From contig JAFYSU010000027.1 in assembly GCA_017559185.1 (NCBI GenBank), forward strand, positions 26,336 through 90,335: a stretch of 64,000 bases of DNA, read 5' to 3'. A program made the position numbers and the translations under genes. Source of the stretch: Oscillospiraceae bacterium. GTDB lineage: Bacteria; Bacillota; Clostridia; Oscillospirales; Ruminococcaceae. The notes under the pieces are model-generated. The model was not told the origin of the DNA. It made no database searches and saw only the letters and a program-made list of their open reading frames with translations. Below, in pieces: positions 35,029 to 44,016 of this stretch (its first letter is position 1; each line of letters opens with the position of its first letter).

Positions 35029-36735
35029 TTAAATGGAAAACTTGCCTTTAGTCAGTTTGTTAAGCAGAATGTTCATTGTCATAACAACAATGAGTATTGC
35101 GGAAGCCAGTGCCGAAGCTGTTTGCTGGCTGTGATAGGTTTGGTAGGTATAAAGCTCAACGCCAAGGGTTTTGGTGTCAGCAGAATACAACAGTGTAGAC
35201 ATTGTAAGTTCATAGAAGCAAGGCATGAAGATAAGGAACCAGCCTGCAACTATGGATGGCAAAATCAAAGGAATAATAATGTCCTTAAATCTTCTTACCC
35301 AACCAGAACCGGATATTTGAGCAGCTTCTTCAAGCGATGGACTTATCTGCGAGAATGCCGAAACTACGCTTCGCATACCCATGAGCATATACTTAATCAT
35401 ATATGCAATAACCATAATAGCCATTGTGTTGTAAATGTTAATGCCAAACTTACCGGACATTGTCATAATCAAAGCCAAAGCAATAACTACGCTTGGGGTA
35501 CCGGAACCAACTGTAATAAGGAAGTCCGGAATATGACGGCCTTTAACATTGGTGCGTTTGAGCAGGTAAGCCATAACGCAGGACACCAGCAAACCAAATG
35601 TAGCAGCAAGGAAAGCAGCTGTAATACTGTTTTGTGTGGAGGAAATAATTGCTTTTCTGGAGAAGATGGTATTCCAATATTTAAAGGTCATGTTGTCAAG
35701 AGTAAGCGGTTTACCCATATTCATTGTAAAGGAAGTTGCGAATACGGTAGCAAAAGGAATAACTACCACAACTATTGCAAACAGGGTAACGCCAAGAGTT
35801 GCAACCCAACGCCATTTGCCCAAGTCAACAATATTTGGACGAGTGGATTTACCGGAAACGGTAATGTACTGGCGTTTCAAAGGAATATTGGAAACATAAA
35901 GAACAATAAGAGCCAATGCCATCAGGAATACCGCCAAAACGGTTGAGTCGGTAATACCTTCCTGATTTCCTATGTATACATAATCTATAATGCGGGTGGT
36001 GACGGTGTGAATTTGTCCGGGAGCACCAACAATAGAAGGAATTCCGTAGCAAGAGATAGCTGCAACAAATACAAGAAGTGCAGCTGCAACAATACTTGGC
36101 ATCATCAATGGCAATGTAACGGTAAACAGTGTACGCAAAGGAGAAGCACCGGAGATGCGAGCAGCTTCTTCAAGCGAAGGGTCCATTTTTTCCATTGCAC
36201 GGGAGATGGTAATGAATGCGTAAGGATAATAAAAGCTTGTAAGCACCCAAGTTAAGCCGCCAAGTGTATAAATGTTAAAAGGTGCCTCTGCAAGGTGGAA
36301 AAGGTCCATAAGGAATTTATTCAAAATACCTGCATTAGGGTTAAGCAGACGCAGCCATGCCATAGCACCAACATAAGGTGGAACCATGTATGTCATAACA
36401 AACAATGTGCGGAAGAAATTTTTGCCGTACATATTGGTGCGTCCTACCAGCCAAGCCAAAGGGAATGCAATAAGCACACCAAAAATCATAGCGGCGCCGC
36501 CGGTAATGATTGTGTTTTTCAGCGCAGTCCAGTTGAGAGCATAGGAGTAAATACGAGCAAATGCTTCAAGAGAAAAATGACCTTCGGGAAAGAAGGAACG
36601 AACAAGCAAGTAAATCAGAGGAAGCACCTGAAATACAAGCAGGAAAGCAATGATTGCTATAATAAATATCCATTTGGCGTCAAAGTGGAACGAACCTCTT
36701 TTCGTGGAAATCGCTGCGGATTTCTGAGAAGCCAA
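35029..36735 (-). CDS. ABC transporter permease, FbpB-type fused double permease
   Basis: A 568-residue membrane protein made of two homologous permease halves, about six spans each. Each half ends with an EAA loop that docks on the ATPase: EEAARISGASPLRTLFTVTLPL (first half, about residue 200, given in part) and EEAAQISGSGWVRRF (second half, about 475). A long linker with VPFATVFATSF separates them. This fused layout is typical of FbpB/AfuB ferric-iron permeases. It lies 20 bases upstream of the ATPase gene and 128 bases after the binding-protein gene, in the same direction. Confidence 0.93.
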   Translation of the reverse strand: MASQKSAAISTKRGSFHFDAKWIFIIAIIAFLLVFQVLPLIYLLVRSFFPEGHFSLEAFARIYSYALNWTALKNTIITGGAAMIFGVLIAFPLAWLVGRTNMYGKNFFRTLFVMTYMVPPYVGAMAWLRLLNPNAGILNKFLMDLFHLAEAPFNIYTLGGLTWVLTSFYYPYAFITISRAMEKMDPSLEEAARISGASPLRTLFTVTLPLMMPSIVAAALLVFVAAISCYGIPSIVGAPGQIHTVTTRIIDYVYIGNQEGITDSTVLAVFLMALALIVLYVSNIPLKRQYITVSGKSTRPNIVDLGKWRWVATLGVTLFAIVVVVIPFATVFATSFTMNMGKPLTLDNMTFKYWNTIFSRKAIISSTQNSITAAFLAATFGLLVSCVMAYLLKRTNVKGRHIPDFLITVGSGTPSVVIALALIMTMSGKFGINIYNTMAIMVIAYMIKYMLMGMRSVVSAFSQISPSLEEAAQISGSGWVRRFKDIIIPLILPSIVAGWFLIFMPCFYELTMSTLLYSADTKTLGVELYTYQTYHSQQTASALASAILIVVMTMNILLNKLTKGKFSI

Positions 36736-36805
36736 AACTGATCACTCCGTTTCAAAAGTATGAAAAAAATACAAAAAATGTAAAGCATGACTAAATAGGA
36801 GAAAA

Positions 36806-36832
36806 GGGACAGACCTTTAAAAGCTCTGCCCC
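36806..36832 (-). promoter_or_regulatory. Intra-operon hairpin between binding protein and permease genes
   Basis: GGG-x-CAGA pairs with TCTG-x-CCC around an AT-rich loop, and the minus strand continues TTTTC. A weak terminator here would raise expression of the binding protein over the permease. A second small stem, TCACAG/CTGTGA, lies at the binding-protein stop. Confidence 0.35.
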
Positions 36833-36863
36833 CATCTCCGAAACTCACAGTAAAACGCTGTGA

Positions 36864-37946
36864 TTATTTGGATTCAGGAATTGTTACATGTTCCTGGAAC
36901 AATGTACGGATAGCATCTCTTTCCTGATAGCATTTATTCCAATCGATAGCAATGGAGTTAGCCATGATTTCGGTAGTTGGAATTGCATCGTAAGGATTTC
37001 TTGCAAAATCGTTACGGGTGGAGTGCATCCAAGCGCTAACGATGTGGTTCTGACCTTCTTCAGACAGGAACCAGTCGGTAATAGCCTGACAAGCAGCGGT
37101 GTTCTGGTTTGCGTTCCATTCATCGTTAACAGTTACGATTGTGGAAGGAATGCACAGAGTACCGTCGGTTGGGTAGATAACTTCCAGCATGGAGCCTTCT
37201 TCTTCTCTTTTCTTGAGAACGGATTCTTCAAGAATCATGATAACATCACATTCGCCGGTTTCCAGTTTGGTCAGAGCAACGGAGCCAGATTCAACAGCAA
37301 CATTCTGGTTGCCGAGTGCTTCGAAGTATTCTTCACCGTAAAGGTCAAGCAGACCAACGATAGAAGCCATGGAAGTACCGGAAGTAAGTGGGTTACCCAT
37401 GGAGATTTTGCCCTGTACAGCTGCGTTTTTAGCAAAGTCTTCAAAGCTGTTTGGAATAGCATCTTTGGAAACTTTTTCTGGGTTGTAAGCAAGAACCATG
37501 TTGCTCACGCGAACAGGATACCAGTAGCCTTCTGCATCGTAGTCAAAACGCAGGTTGCCAGCTTCTGGGGAAACATAAGCGTGAAGAACGCCTTTTTCTT
37601 TCAGTTCAAGGGAGTAAGCTGGTTCTGCAACCATCAGCATGTCGCAGCCCAGTTTGCCGGATTCCATTTCAGCAGCAACTTTGGACTGAATCTGACCGGT
37701 ACCGCCGTAGAAGAATTCAACATCGATATTTGGGAAAGCTTCTTCAAGTTCAGCATCGATAACATCGATTACATCTTCGTACATGGAAGTGTAAATCATT
37801 ACTTTGCCGCCCAGTTCAGCATTGCCTTCAGCAGCTGCTTCGGTGTTTTCACCAGCAGGAGCAGTTTCTTCTTTGCTGCCGCCGCAAGCGGTCATGCTCA
37901 ACATCATTGTTGCAGCCATCATTGCTGCCAGAATTCTTTTGTTCAT
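36864..37946 (-). CDS. ABC transporter substrate-binding lipoprotein, Fe(III)/FbpA type
   Basis: A 360-residue lipoprotein. The lipobox is LSMTAC (Cys near residue 21), followed by an acidic, Ala-rich linker. The binding domain runs from VMIYTSMYEDVIDVIDAELEEAFPN (given in part) through FFYGGTGQIQSKVAAE, YWYPVRVSNMVLAYNPEK and NPLTSGTSMASIVGLL, the pattern of extracellular family 1 ferric-binding proteins. The Tyr-Tyr iron ligands of classical FbpA are not evident, so iron is only one option next to phosphonates or thiamine. AGGAGG lies 10 bases before ATG 37946; a longer frame to 38015 has no ribosome-binding site. A sigma-A promoter stands about 180 bases upstream. Confidence 0.92.
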   Translation of the reverse strand: MNKRILAAMMAATMMLSMTACGGSKEETAPAGENTEAAAEGNAELGGKVMIYTSMYEDVIDVIDAELEEAFPNIDVEFFYGGTGQIQSKVAAEMESGKLGCDMLMVAEPAYSLELKEKGVLHAYVSPEAGNLRFDYDAEGYWYPVRVSNMVLAYNPEKVSKDAIPNSFEDFAKNAAVQGKISMGNPLTSGTSMASIVGLLDLYGEEYFEALGNQNVAVESGSVALTKLETGECDVIMILEESVLKKREEEGSMLEVIYPTDGTLCIPSTIVTVNDEWNANQNTAACQAITDWFLSEEGQNHIVSAWMHSTRNDFARNPYDAIPTTEIMANSIAIDWNKCYQERDAIRTLFQEHVTIPESK

Positions 37947-38127
37947 AACACAATAACCTCCTAAAAAGCTTGCAGTCATAAAAATGACCAATATTAGGTG
38001 TTTTTCACACTCCAAAAGCCTGAATGCTCAAGCTTAAATGGACATAGCAAAAGCAGGGAAAACAAGGCATGCATTCGGCAGTAATTCTGTTAATCCAAAC
38101 TAAGTGCATAATAATCCCTACACAACA

Positions 38128-38156
38128 ATGATACTAGCTGCTTTTTGAACCGTCAA
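38128..38156 (-). promoter_or_regulatory. Promoter of the ABC importer operon
   Basis: On the minus strand TTGACG, 17-base spacer, TATCAT. It predicts a leader of about 175 bases. Confidence 0.6.
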
Positions 38157-38446
38157 TAATTTTTTGTTATTGTTATATTTTTAACTGATTAAAGAGTGAA
38201 AATGTGAACTAATAAAAGACTTAAAAATACTTGATTTTTGTGACAAAACACAGTAGAAAAATAAAAGTTGTGTTAAAAATGCCTTTAATGAGTTGTTTGT
38301 AAGTTGATAAAAAGCGGCATGGCTGTTAAAAATCACCAAAAAATAGCAAAAACACACCTGTGCACGAGTAAAAAGTAGTTTGAAAAGGGGAGATTTCCAC
38401 TAATTAAAATCCACTTTTAAATTGTGTAAAATCTTTGTAAAACAAT
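38157..38446. other. AT-rich gap between importer operon and mgtC
   Basis: No gene, repeat or clear regulatory motif is visible in these 290 bases. Confidence 0.5.
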
Positions 38447-38485
38447 AAACAGCAGCTGCCGTATAAAAAACGGACGCTGCTGTTT
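38447..38485 (-). terminator. Terminator of the HAD-mgtC operon
   Basis: AAACAGCAGC pairs with GCTGCTGTTT, with an inner CCGT/ACGG stem. Confidence 0.7.
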
Positions 38486-38490
38486 TGAAA

Positions 38491-39186
38491 TTACAATTCT
38501 TCAACAAATTTTACACCGGGCATTCTTCTTATATCTGCCATTACAGTTGCGCGTTTTGCGGCGTCATTAACCTGAACGGTTGCAATGGCGGAAATGCTGC
38601 CTTGTGAAAGCTCTGCACGGTTAATTTCAAGGTTTGCTACCTTCAATTCGCTTTGTCTCATTTCGGCAATAAACAGCGAAACATCGTGTATGCTTTCAAA
38701 TTCAATGAATATTTCAAATATTTTTGATGTTCTGAGCAGGTAGTAGTCCAGATTGCTCATTATTTTGAAGGTGAACATTATAAATGTGGTTGCAATGAGT
38801 GCACCGCTTAGGAAACCAAAGCCTGCTGCAAGACCAATACAAGCGCAAGCCCACAAGCCTGCTGCGGTTGTAAGACCGCGAACCTGATTTCGACCTGTTA
38901 CAACAATTGTACCAACACCCAAAAAACCTACACCGCTTACTACTTGTGCTGCCAAACGGGTCATGTCGACATTGCTGAAGTTCATGTAAGCATATTCATT
39001 GGTCAAAGCAACAAGAGCGGAACCAAGACAAACCAGAACATGAGTTTTAACACCTGCACCACGGCGTTTAAGACCACGGTCCATACCGATTATGCATGAA
39101 GCAAGCATTGCAACGGAAAGCCTTAGCAATATAATGCCAATATTCCAAAGCTCAGGATGCTCGTATGAAAAAGTAGTAATACCCAA
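38491..39186 (-). CDS. MgtC/SapB family membrane protein
   Basis: A 231-residue protein with about four or five membrane spans, then a cytoplasmic ACT-like C-terminal domain (about 140-231, SIHDVSLFIAEMRQSELKV). The MgtC core is seen in LLRLSVAMLASCIIGMDRGLKRRGAGVKTHVLV (given in part), VSGVGFLGVGTIVV and GLTTAAGLWACACIGLA. In Salmonella MgtC inhibits ATP synthase under low Mg2+; many homologues are of unknown role. The start is TTG 39186, with GGGAGG 7 bases upstream. It follows the HAD gene by 36 bases and is probably co-transcribed. Confidence 0.93.
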   Translation of the reverse strand: MGITTFSYEHPELWNIGIILLRLSVAMLASCIIGMDRGLKRRGAGVKTHVLVCLGSALVALTNEYAYMNFSNVDMTRLAAQVVSGVGFLGVGTIVVTGRNQVRGLTTAAGLWACACIGLAAGFGFLSGALIATTFIMFTFKIMSNLDYYLLRTSKIFEIFIEFESIHDVSLFIAEMRQSELKVANLEINRAELSQGSISAIATVQVNDAAKRATVMADIRRMPGVKFVEEL

Positions 39187-39222
39187 AATGGTTCCTCCCT
39201 TAATCCCTGTCGGGGAATTTTT

Positions 39223-40014
39223 TTATAAGTAATGACTCATTTCCAGCAGTGAGTCGAAAATGCCGTCAGGCTGTACAGGTGAAGCGGGAACATCGTCAAG
39301 CTTGGTTTCACCGCTGAGTACAAGAATTCCTGTTGCGCCGTTTTTTACACCTGTTGCAACATCGGTGTAAAGTCTGTCACCAACAAATGCAATTTTTTCT
39401 TTTTGTTTACCTGTGCGCTGAAGTACCATTTCAACGGTTTCAGGGAAAGGCTTTCCAAGGTAACGAGGTTCAACCCCTGTGGAAAGTGTAATTGCCGCAC
39501 AAAAAGCACCGCAATCCGGAATGAAACCGTCTTCGGTAGGACAGTTAATGTCCAAATGAGTTGCAAAGAAAGCAGCACCGCGTCTAATGTAGGTGCAGGC
39601 GCGTTCAAGCTTTTCGTATGTAAGTGTAAGGTCGAACGCAACAACAACTATGTCGGGCATATCTTGTGTAAGCTTTATGCCTGCTTCTTCAAAGGTTTCC
39701 TGCAGGGCAGGAGTACCAACAAGGTAAACGGTTTTATCAGCATGGTGAGTGCGGATGTATTCAATTGTAACATCGCCCGATGTCATTATCTGGTCACGGC
39801 GAATTGGCAGCCCCATGCGTTCAAGTTTTTCCATATATATTTTAGGGGATTTTGAAGAGTTGTTTGTGAAAAACAAAAAGTCACGGTCGGTATCCTTTAC
39901 CTTTTGAATAAAGTCCAAAGAGCCTTCTATCATGTTTTCGCCAAGATAAAAGGTGCCGTCCATATCAAGAACGAATAATTCAATTTCCGACAGCAGCTTG
40001 TGTTTATCAGTCAT
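39223..40014 (-). CDS. HAD-IIA family sugar/nucleotide phosphatase (NagD-like)
   Basis: A 263-residue HAD hydrolase. Motif I is LFVLDMDGTFYLGE with the nucleophile Asp near residue 16; motif II FFTNNSS; the lysine and motif III/IV region are in YLGKPFPETVEMVLQ and AFVGDRLYTDVATGVKNGATGILVLSGET. The C2-type cap between about 85 and 180 places it in the HAD-IIA (NagD, p-nitrophenyl phosphatase, pyridoxal phosphatase) group. The physiological substrate is unknown. GAGGAG precedes the ATG. First gene of a two-gene unit with mgtC. Confidence 0.92.
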   Translation of the reverse strand: MTDKHKLLSEIELFVLDMDGTFYLGENMIEGSLDFIQKVKDTDRDFLFFTNNSSKSPKIYMEKLERMGLPIRRDQIMTSGDVTIEYIRTHHADKTVYLVGTPALQETFEEAGIKLTQDMPDIVVVAFDLTLTYEKLERACTYIRRGAAFFATHLDINCPTEDGFIPDCGAFCAAITLSTGVEPRYLGKPFPETVEMVLQRTGKQKEKIAFVGDRLYTDVATGVKNGATGILVLSGETKLDDVPASPVQPDGIFDSLLEMSHYL

Positions 40015-40268
40015 TTTGCAAAACTCCTCTTCCTTATTTTATATATGTAAAATACATGTAAAGTGATAAAGTTAAGTATATGAGTTTGCAGAAAATAAGT
40101 CAACTAATTATGAATAAACTTTTACTAATTCTATTATGTTGCAATAAAAATGACCATTGCACATGTTAATATTGCACAGTTGTGACAAAACTAACTGTTT
40201 AATTTGTATAAAAAATTCGTGTATAGAGGAGATAATTGCAGATTTTAAGGGGAAAAGTACGGTTTAAG
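40015..40268. other. Divergent intergenic region, HAD / rRNA methyltransferase
   Basis: AT-rich, no gene. It carries the promoters of both flanking units; only the plus-strand -10 at 40269 is convincing. Confidence 0.4.
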
Positions 40269-40277
40269 TGCTATAAT
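40269..40277 (+). promoter_or_regulatory. Extended -10 promoter of the methyltransferase gene
   Basis: TGC followed by a perfect TATAAT (40272-40277). The short leader contains a GGCAG-CTGCC hairpin (about 40303-40318) and the string GGACGCAAAACC. Confidence 0.5.
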
Positions 40278-40347
40278 GGTCATGTATAATTTGTATTGGG
40301 GGCAGTTAATTCTGCCAAAAGGACGCAAAACCAGAAAGGTATGACCT

Positions 40348-41172
40348 ATGAAGCATTTTGTATGCCCTGTTTGCGGGGAAAAACTTATTAAATATGAAAA
40401 AAGCCTTGTATGCTCCAAAAAACACAGCTTTGATATATCAAAGGAAGGGTATGTAAATTTGTTCATTCCCAAAAAGAACAGCTCGGGCAACCATGGTGAC
40501 GATAAACTAATGGTAAGGGCTCGGCGCGATTTTTTGAACAAAGGCTACTATTCACCGCTTATGCAGCAGGTGTGTGATTTTGTATGCAGATACACCAAAA
40601 GCGGTGATGTCGTTTTGGATGCAGGCTGCGGTGAGTGTTGGTATACCTCCAATATTCAGCAAGCGTTGGAAACTGCCGAAATACAGGCGGATATAATTGG
40701 TGTGGATATATCCAAAAATGCACTTGCAGCAGGTGCGAAAAGAAATAAAAAATTACAGCTTGCCGTTGCCAGTGTGTTTAATATTCCTGTTGAAAACGAA
40801 AGCTGTCAAATCCTGCTTAATCTGTTTGCGCCGTACAGCAAGGAAGAAACGCTGCGTGTTTTGAAGAAAGACGGCATAATGATATTGGTAATACCATTGG
40901 AAAATCATTTGTGGGGACTTAAAAAAGCCGTATATCCCAAACCATACAAAAATGAAGTAAAAAGCTGGGAGCTTGATGGCTTTACCATGTTGGAAAAGCA
41001 GGAGATACGCAGCATAATACATCTGCCATGCAGCGAGGATATTAAAAACTTGTTTGCAATGACTCCTTATTATTACAAAACAGGTGCAGACGACCAAAAA
41101 CGCCTTGAAAGTCTTACCGAGCTTGATACCGAAACGGAATTTGCTGTTATTGCATACAGAAAAAATATCTAG
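40348..41172 (+). CDS. RlmA-type 23S rRNA (guanine-N1) methyltransferase
   Basis: A 274-residue SAM-dependent enzyme. An N-terminal zinc finger (FVCPVCGEKL ... CSKKHSFD, three Cys and one His) is the hallmark of RlmA-I/RlmA-II. It is followed by KEGYVNLF, the RRDFL motif and the SAM-binding VVLDAGCGECWYTSNI with acidic partner IIGVDISKNAL. RlmA enzymes methylate G745 or G748 of 23S rRNA; the G748 form (TlrB) gives tylosin resistance. Which position this one uses cannot be read from the sequence. AGAAAGG lies 8 bases before the ATG. Confidence 0.9.
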   Translation: MKHFVCPVCGEKLIKYEKSLVCSKKHSFDISKEGYVNLFIPKKNSSGNHGDDKLMVRARRDFLNKGYYSPLMQQVCDFVCRYTKSGDVVLDAGCGECWYTSNIQQALETAEIQADIIGVDISKNALAAGAKRNKKLQLAVASVFNIPVENESCQILLNLFAPYSKEETLRVLKKDGIMILVIPLENHLWGLKKAVYPKPYKNEVKSWELDGFTMLEKQEIRSIIHLPCSEDIKNLFAMTPYYYKTGADDQKRLESLTELDTETEFAVIAYRKNI

Positions 41173-41268
41173 TACGATTTTTATTGAAATTGTAGCAAAA
41201 AACAGATATACTGTATAAGGTTTGTTTTTAAATTTACCAAACATGGGAGCAGATGAGAGGGCATGAAT

Positions 41269-42672
41269 ATGAAAAAATATGATGCAATAATAGTAGGTGC
41301 AGGGCCTGCGGGTATATTCACTGCACTGGAGCTTATTGAACGCGCACCTGCAAAAAAAATTGTTATAATTGAAAAGGGCAAAGCGGTCGAAAACAGACGC
41401 TGCCCAAAGATAACAACAAAAAAATGTGTTAACTGCAAACCGTTCTGCAACATTACCACAGGTTTTTCGGGAGCGGGTGCTTTTTCCGACGGTAAGCTGT
41501 CGTTAAGCTATGAGGTTGGTGGTAATCTTCCAGAGCTTATCGGTGAAGATTATGCACAGGAAATGATAGACTACACCGACAAAATCTACCTCCGTTTTGG
41601 TGCGGATGAAAAGGTTGAGGGCATAGGCAACGAAGAAAAAATTAAAGAAATCCGCAAGCGTGCAATACAATCGGGGCTTAAGCTTGTGGATTGTCCTATT
41701 CGCCATCTTGGAACTGAAAAAGCACAGGGCTTGTACCTTAAAATTGAGCAGTATCTGCTTGAAAAAGGTGTTGAAATACTTTTTGAACACAGCTGTACCG
41801 ATGTTGCAATAAAAGACGGAGTCTGCACAGGTGTTACCGTACAAAACGGTAAAACAAAGCAGGAATTTGAGCTTAAAGGTGAAGATATAGTAATTGCAAC
41901 AGGCAGAATGGGTGCAGGCTGGCTGGAGGGTATTTGTAATGCTCACGGCATTGGGCATCAGGCAGGAACTGTTGATATTGGTGTTCGTGTTGAAGTACGA
42001 AACGAAATAATGGAAGAAGTAAACAAGGTGCTTTACGAATCCAAGCTGATTGGTTATCCAAAGCCATTTAAGAATAAGGTAAGAACCTTCTGCCAAAATC
42101 CGGGTGGTTTTGTAAGCCAAGAAAATTACGACGATAATTTGGCTGTGGTAAACGGTCATTCCTACAAGGACATTAAGTCCAACAATACAAACCTTGCAAT
42201 TTTGTGTTCCCACAACTTTAGTGTACCGTTTAATCAGCCTATACAGTACGCAAAAAAAGTGGGCGAGCTCACAAATATGCTTGGCAACGGTCAAATTTTG
42301 GTGCAGAGATATGGCGATATTCTTGATGGTAAACGCACATGGCCCAAAGAGCTGTCGCAGTCCAATGTAAGACCAACACTTCCCGATGCACAGGCAGGCG
42401 ATATTACCTCCGCAATGCCATACCGTACAATGATAAACATTATCAACTTTATTCAAGCTGTGGACAATGTTGTTCCCGGCTTTGCAAGTAAGGAAACCTT
42501 GCTGTATTCACCTGAAATTAAGTTTTACAGCAACAGGGTAGTAATGGATAAAGACCTTAACACTAATGTTAAAGGCTTGCACTGCTTGGGTGACTCAAGC
42601 GGTTGGACCCGCGGGTTGATGATGGCTTCCATGATGGGTGTGCTTATGGGGCAGAAGCTCAGCGAAAAATAA
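41269..42672 (+). CDS. FAD-dependent oxidoreductase (COG2509-type dehydrogenase)
   Basis: A 467-residue flavoprotein of an uncharacterised family often labelled NAD(FAD)-utilising dehydrogenase. It opens with YDAIIVGAGPAGIFTALELIE (given in part) and EKGKAVENRRCP, then a conserved cysteine pair region CVNCKPFCNITTGFSGAGAFSDGKLSL (given in part), a second FAD contact DIVIATGRMGAGWLE and the closing GLHCLGDSSGWTRGLMMASMMG. The reaction is not known. GAGAGG is 8 bases from ATG 41269, which I prefer over ATG 41263 only 2 bases away from it. Confidence 0.88.
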   Translation: MKKYDAIIVGAGPAGIFTALELIERAPAKKIVIIEKGKAVENRRCPKITTKKCVNCKPFCNITTGFSGAGAFSDGKLSLSYEVGGNLPELIGEDYAQEMIDYTDKIYLRFGADEKVEGIGNEEKIKEIRKRAIQSGLKLVDCPIRHLGTEKAQGLYLKIEQYLLEKGVEILFEHSCTDVAIKDGVCTGVTVQNGKTKQEFELKGEDIVIATGRMGAGWLEGICNAHGIGHQAGTVDIGVRVEVRNEIMEEVNKVLYESKLIGYPKPFKNKVRTFCQNPGGFVSQENYDDNLAVVNGHSYKDIKSNNTNLAILCSHNFSVPFNQPIQYAKKVGELTNMLGNGQILVQRYGDILDGKRTWPKELSQSNVRPTLPDAQAGDITSAMPYRTMINIINFIQAVDNVVPGFASKETLLYSPEIKFYSNRVVMDKDLNTNVKGLHCLGDSSGWTRGLMMASMMGVLMGQKLSEK

Positions 42673-42741
42673 GATGAAAGTTGCTTTCACACAGAATTTG
42701 TCGTATAATTAACAAAAATGACGAATTAAGGAGGCAGCTGT

Positions 42742-43098
42742 ATGGAACAGATTATAAATAGCTATAAACTTTTTTGGGCAAACTTTGCAAACTTTAACGG
42801 CAGAACACGGCGTCGTGATTATTGGTATGCAGCGTTGGTGAATACCGTTATTGTAAGTGTTTTGGAATTGCTTGGTATGTATGTTGGAATATTTGGTATT
42901 CTGGCAAGCTTGTTCAGCTTGATAAGCTTTATTCCGACTATAACCATAGGTACACGCCGTTTGCACGACATTGGCAAAAGTGGTTGGTGGCAGCTGATAA
43001 TGCTTACAGGTATAGGTGCGTTTGTACTGCTGTTCATGGCTTGTATTGACAGCAAACCGGGTGATAACCAATACGGACCAAACCCAAAAGGACTTTAA
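42742..43098 (+). CDS. DUF805 family membrane protein
   Basis: A 118-residue protein with three or four hydrophobic spans. The DUF805 signature is complete: YKLFWANFANFNGRTRRRDYWYA, FIPTITIGTRRLHDIGKSGWW and a Gly/Asn/Pro-rich tail (GDNQYGPNPKG). The family has no known function. AAGGAGG precedes the ATG, and a strong terminator follows. Confidence 0.93.
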   Translation: MEQIINSYKLFWANFANFNGRTRRRDYWYAALVNTVIVSVLELLGMYVGIFGILASLFSLISFIPTITIGTRRLHDIGKSGWWQLIMLTGIGAFVLLFMACIDSKPGDNQYGPNPKGL

Positions 43099-43116
43099 AT
43101 GAATATTGTTTAGGTT

Positions 43117-43156
43117 AAAACCTGCCTGACAGTTCGGCTGTCAGGCAGGTTTTTTG
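43117..43156 (+). terminator. Terminator of the DUF805 gene
   Basis: AAACCTGCCTGACA pairs with TGTCAGGCAGGTTT, then a T-run. Confidence 0.9.
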
Positions 43157-43159
43157 CAT

Positions 43160-43545
43160 ATACGAAAGGTTTCATTAATGGGCAAATGCATTTTGCATAC
43201 TTTTTTGCTGCGGAAAAAAAGTATGTGTCCCCCGCGGCATAAGCGGAAAGGGATTGGAGTGAATGGTGAAAAAGTAGGATTACATGAAGTTTCATTTTCT
43301 ATCTTAGTATAGATAGGACGGTAAATCTATGCCATATGCCCCTCACCACCGCCTATGGCGGAGCCTCTTACGACTCGCTGTCGCTCGCATGCATTAGCTC
43401 TGTTAGCCAATCACACTTCGCACTGCTCGTGTTCTTGGGACATCGCGTCCTCCGTGGGAGAAGCCATTGGCAAATGCGGAAGTACTTCCCATTAAGGCGA
43501 AGCCACTGGCGGTACTGCAAAATTTGTCGAAATTTTGGGGAATAT
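43160..43545. other. Gene-free stretch with hairpins, richer in G+C than its surroundings
   Basis: No gene is supported in this stretch. It holds an inverted repeat CATACTTTTTT / AAAAAAGTATG (about 43197-43227), a CCGCC-TAT-GGCGG hairpin (about 43350), the palindrome GGAAGTACTTCC (about 43480) and CAAAATTT-GTCG-AAATTTTG (about 43517-43536), plus an imperfect direct repeat GAAGCCA-x-TGGC. Short frames on both strands have no ribosome-binding sites. Composition from 43330 to 43515 differs from neighbouring spacers. It may be a dispersed intergenic repeat or a noncoding RNA. Confidence 0.45.
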
Positions 43546-43549
43546 TGTA

Positions 43550-43577
43550 TTGACATAAAGATATTATGATATATAAT
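43550..43577 (+). promoter_or_regulatory. Promoter of the metal-efflux operon
   Basis: A perfect TTGACA (43550-43555), 16-base spacer and perfect TATAAT (43572-43577). Confidence 0.8.
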
Positions 43578-43579
43578 AT

Positions 43580-43607
43580 AAACATATGAACAAATGCTCA
43601 TATGTTT
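43580..43607 (+). promoter_or_regulatory. ArsR/SmtB-family operator
   Basis: AAACATATGA, 8 bases, TCATATGTTT is an inverted repeat placed just after the -10 box, at the expected start of transcription. The ATATGA-N8-TCATAT core resembles CzrA/SmtB/CadC operators. Binding of the metal-free repressor would block the promoter. Confidence 0.8.
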
Positions 43608-43626
43608 ATTGAATGGAGGTGTTTGA

Positions 43627-43983
43627 GTGGCAGAAATTGAAAAAAACACTTGCTGTGATGATGGTCACACACACATGGCAGCGGATGTGGTACAGCGTTT
43701 TCCAAAAGAGGAAACCTTGTATAATCTTGCGGAGCTGTTTAAGGTATTTGGTGATGCTACCCGCATAAAAATACTGTATGCTCTGTTTGAGTCGGAAATG
43801 TGTGTTTGTGATATAGCTTGCCTGTTGGGTATGACTCAATCGGCAATTTCACATCAGTTAAGAGTGCTCAAACAATCCCGTTTGGTAAAATTCCGCAGGG
43901 AAGGCAAATCGGTAATATATTCGCTTGCGGACTCCCATGTCAGTACAATGCTTGGACAGGGTATGGAGCATATTCAAGAGTAA
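43627..43983 (+). CDS. ArsR/SmtB family metal-responsive repressor
   Basis: A 118-residue winged-helix repressor. ELFKVFGDATRIKILYALFESEMCVCDIACLLGMTQSAISHQLRVLKQSRLVKFRREGKSVIYSL (seen as one domain) is typical of CadC/CzrA; CVCD is the alpha3 metal motif. Extra ligands are likely in the N-terminal CCDDGHTH and in the C-terminal helix DSHVSTMLGQGMEH, which resembles the alpha5 site of zinc sensors. The start is GTG 43627 after TGGAGG. Its operator overlaps the promoter just upstream, and the chaperone and P1B ATPase genes follow, so it controls metal efflux. Zn/Cd/Pb are the probable inducers. Confidence 0.94.
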   Translation: MAEIEKNTCCDDGHTHMAADVVQRFPKEETLYNLAELFKVFGDATRIKILYALFESEMCVCDIACLLGMTQSAISHQLRVLKQSRLVKFRREGKSVIYSLADSHVSTMLGQGMEHIQE

Positions 43984-44016
43984 TTTTTAATTTTTTAAAT
44001 AATGGAGGAAAAACCA

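Noticed and set aside
40278..40347. GGACGCAAAACC in the leader of the RlmA-type gene, similar to the 3' half of a cyclic-di-GMP-I riboswitch
   Set aside because: The 5' consensus with GGGCA and the GAAA tetraloop hairpin is missing, and the predicted transcript start leaves too little room.
41269..42672. Thioredoxin-reductase or glutamate-synthase-type flavoprotein
   Set aside because: The CVNCKPFC region lies outside a redox-active CxxC disulfide context and the overall motif order fits the COG2509 group.
43336..43569. 77-codon plus-strand frame and overlapping minus-strand frames
   Set aside because: No ribosome-binding sites and no recognisable protein; the plus-strand frame ends inside the promoter of the metal operon.
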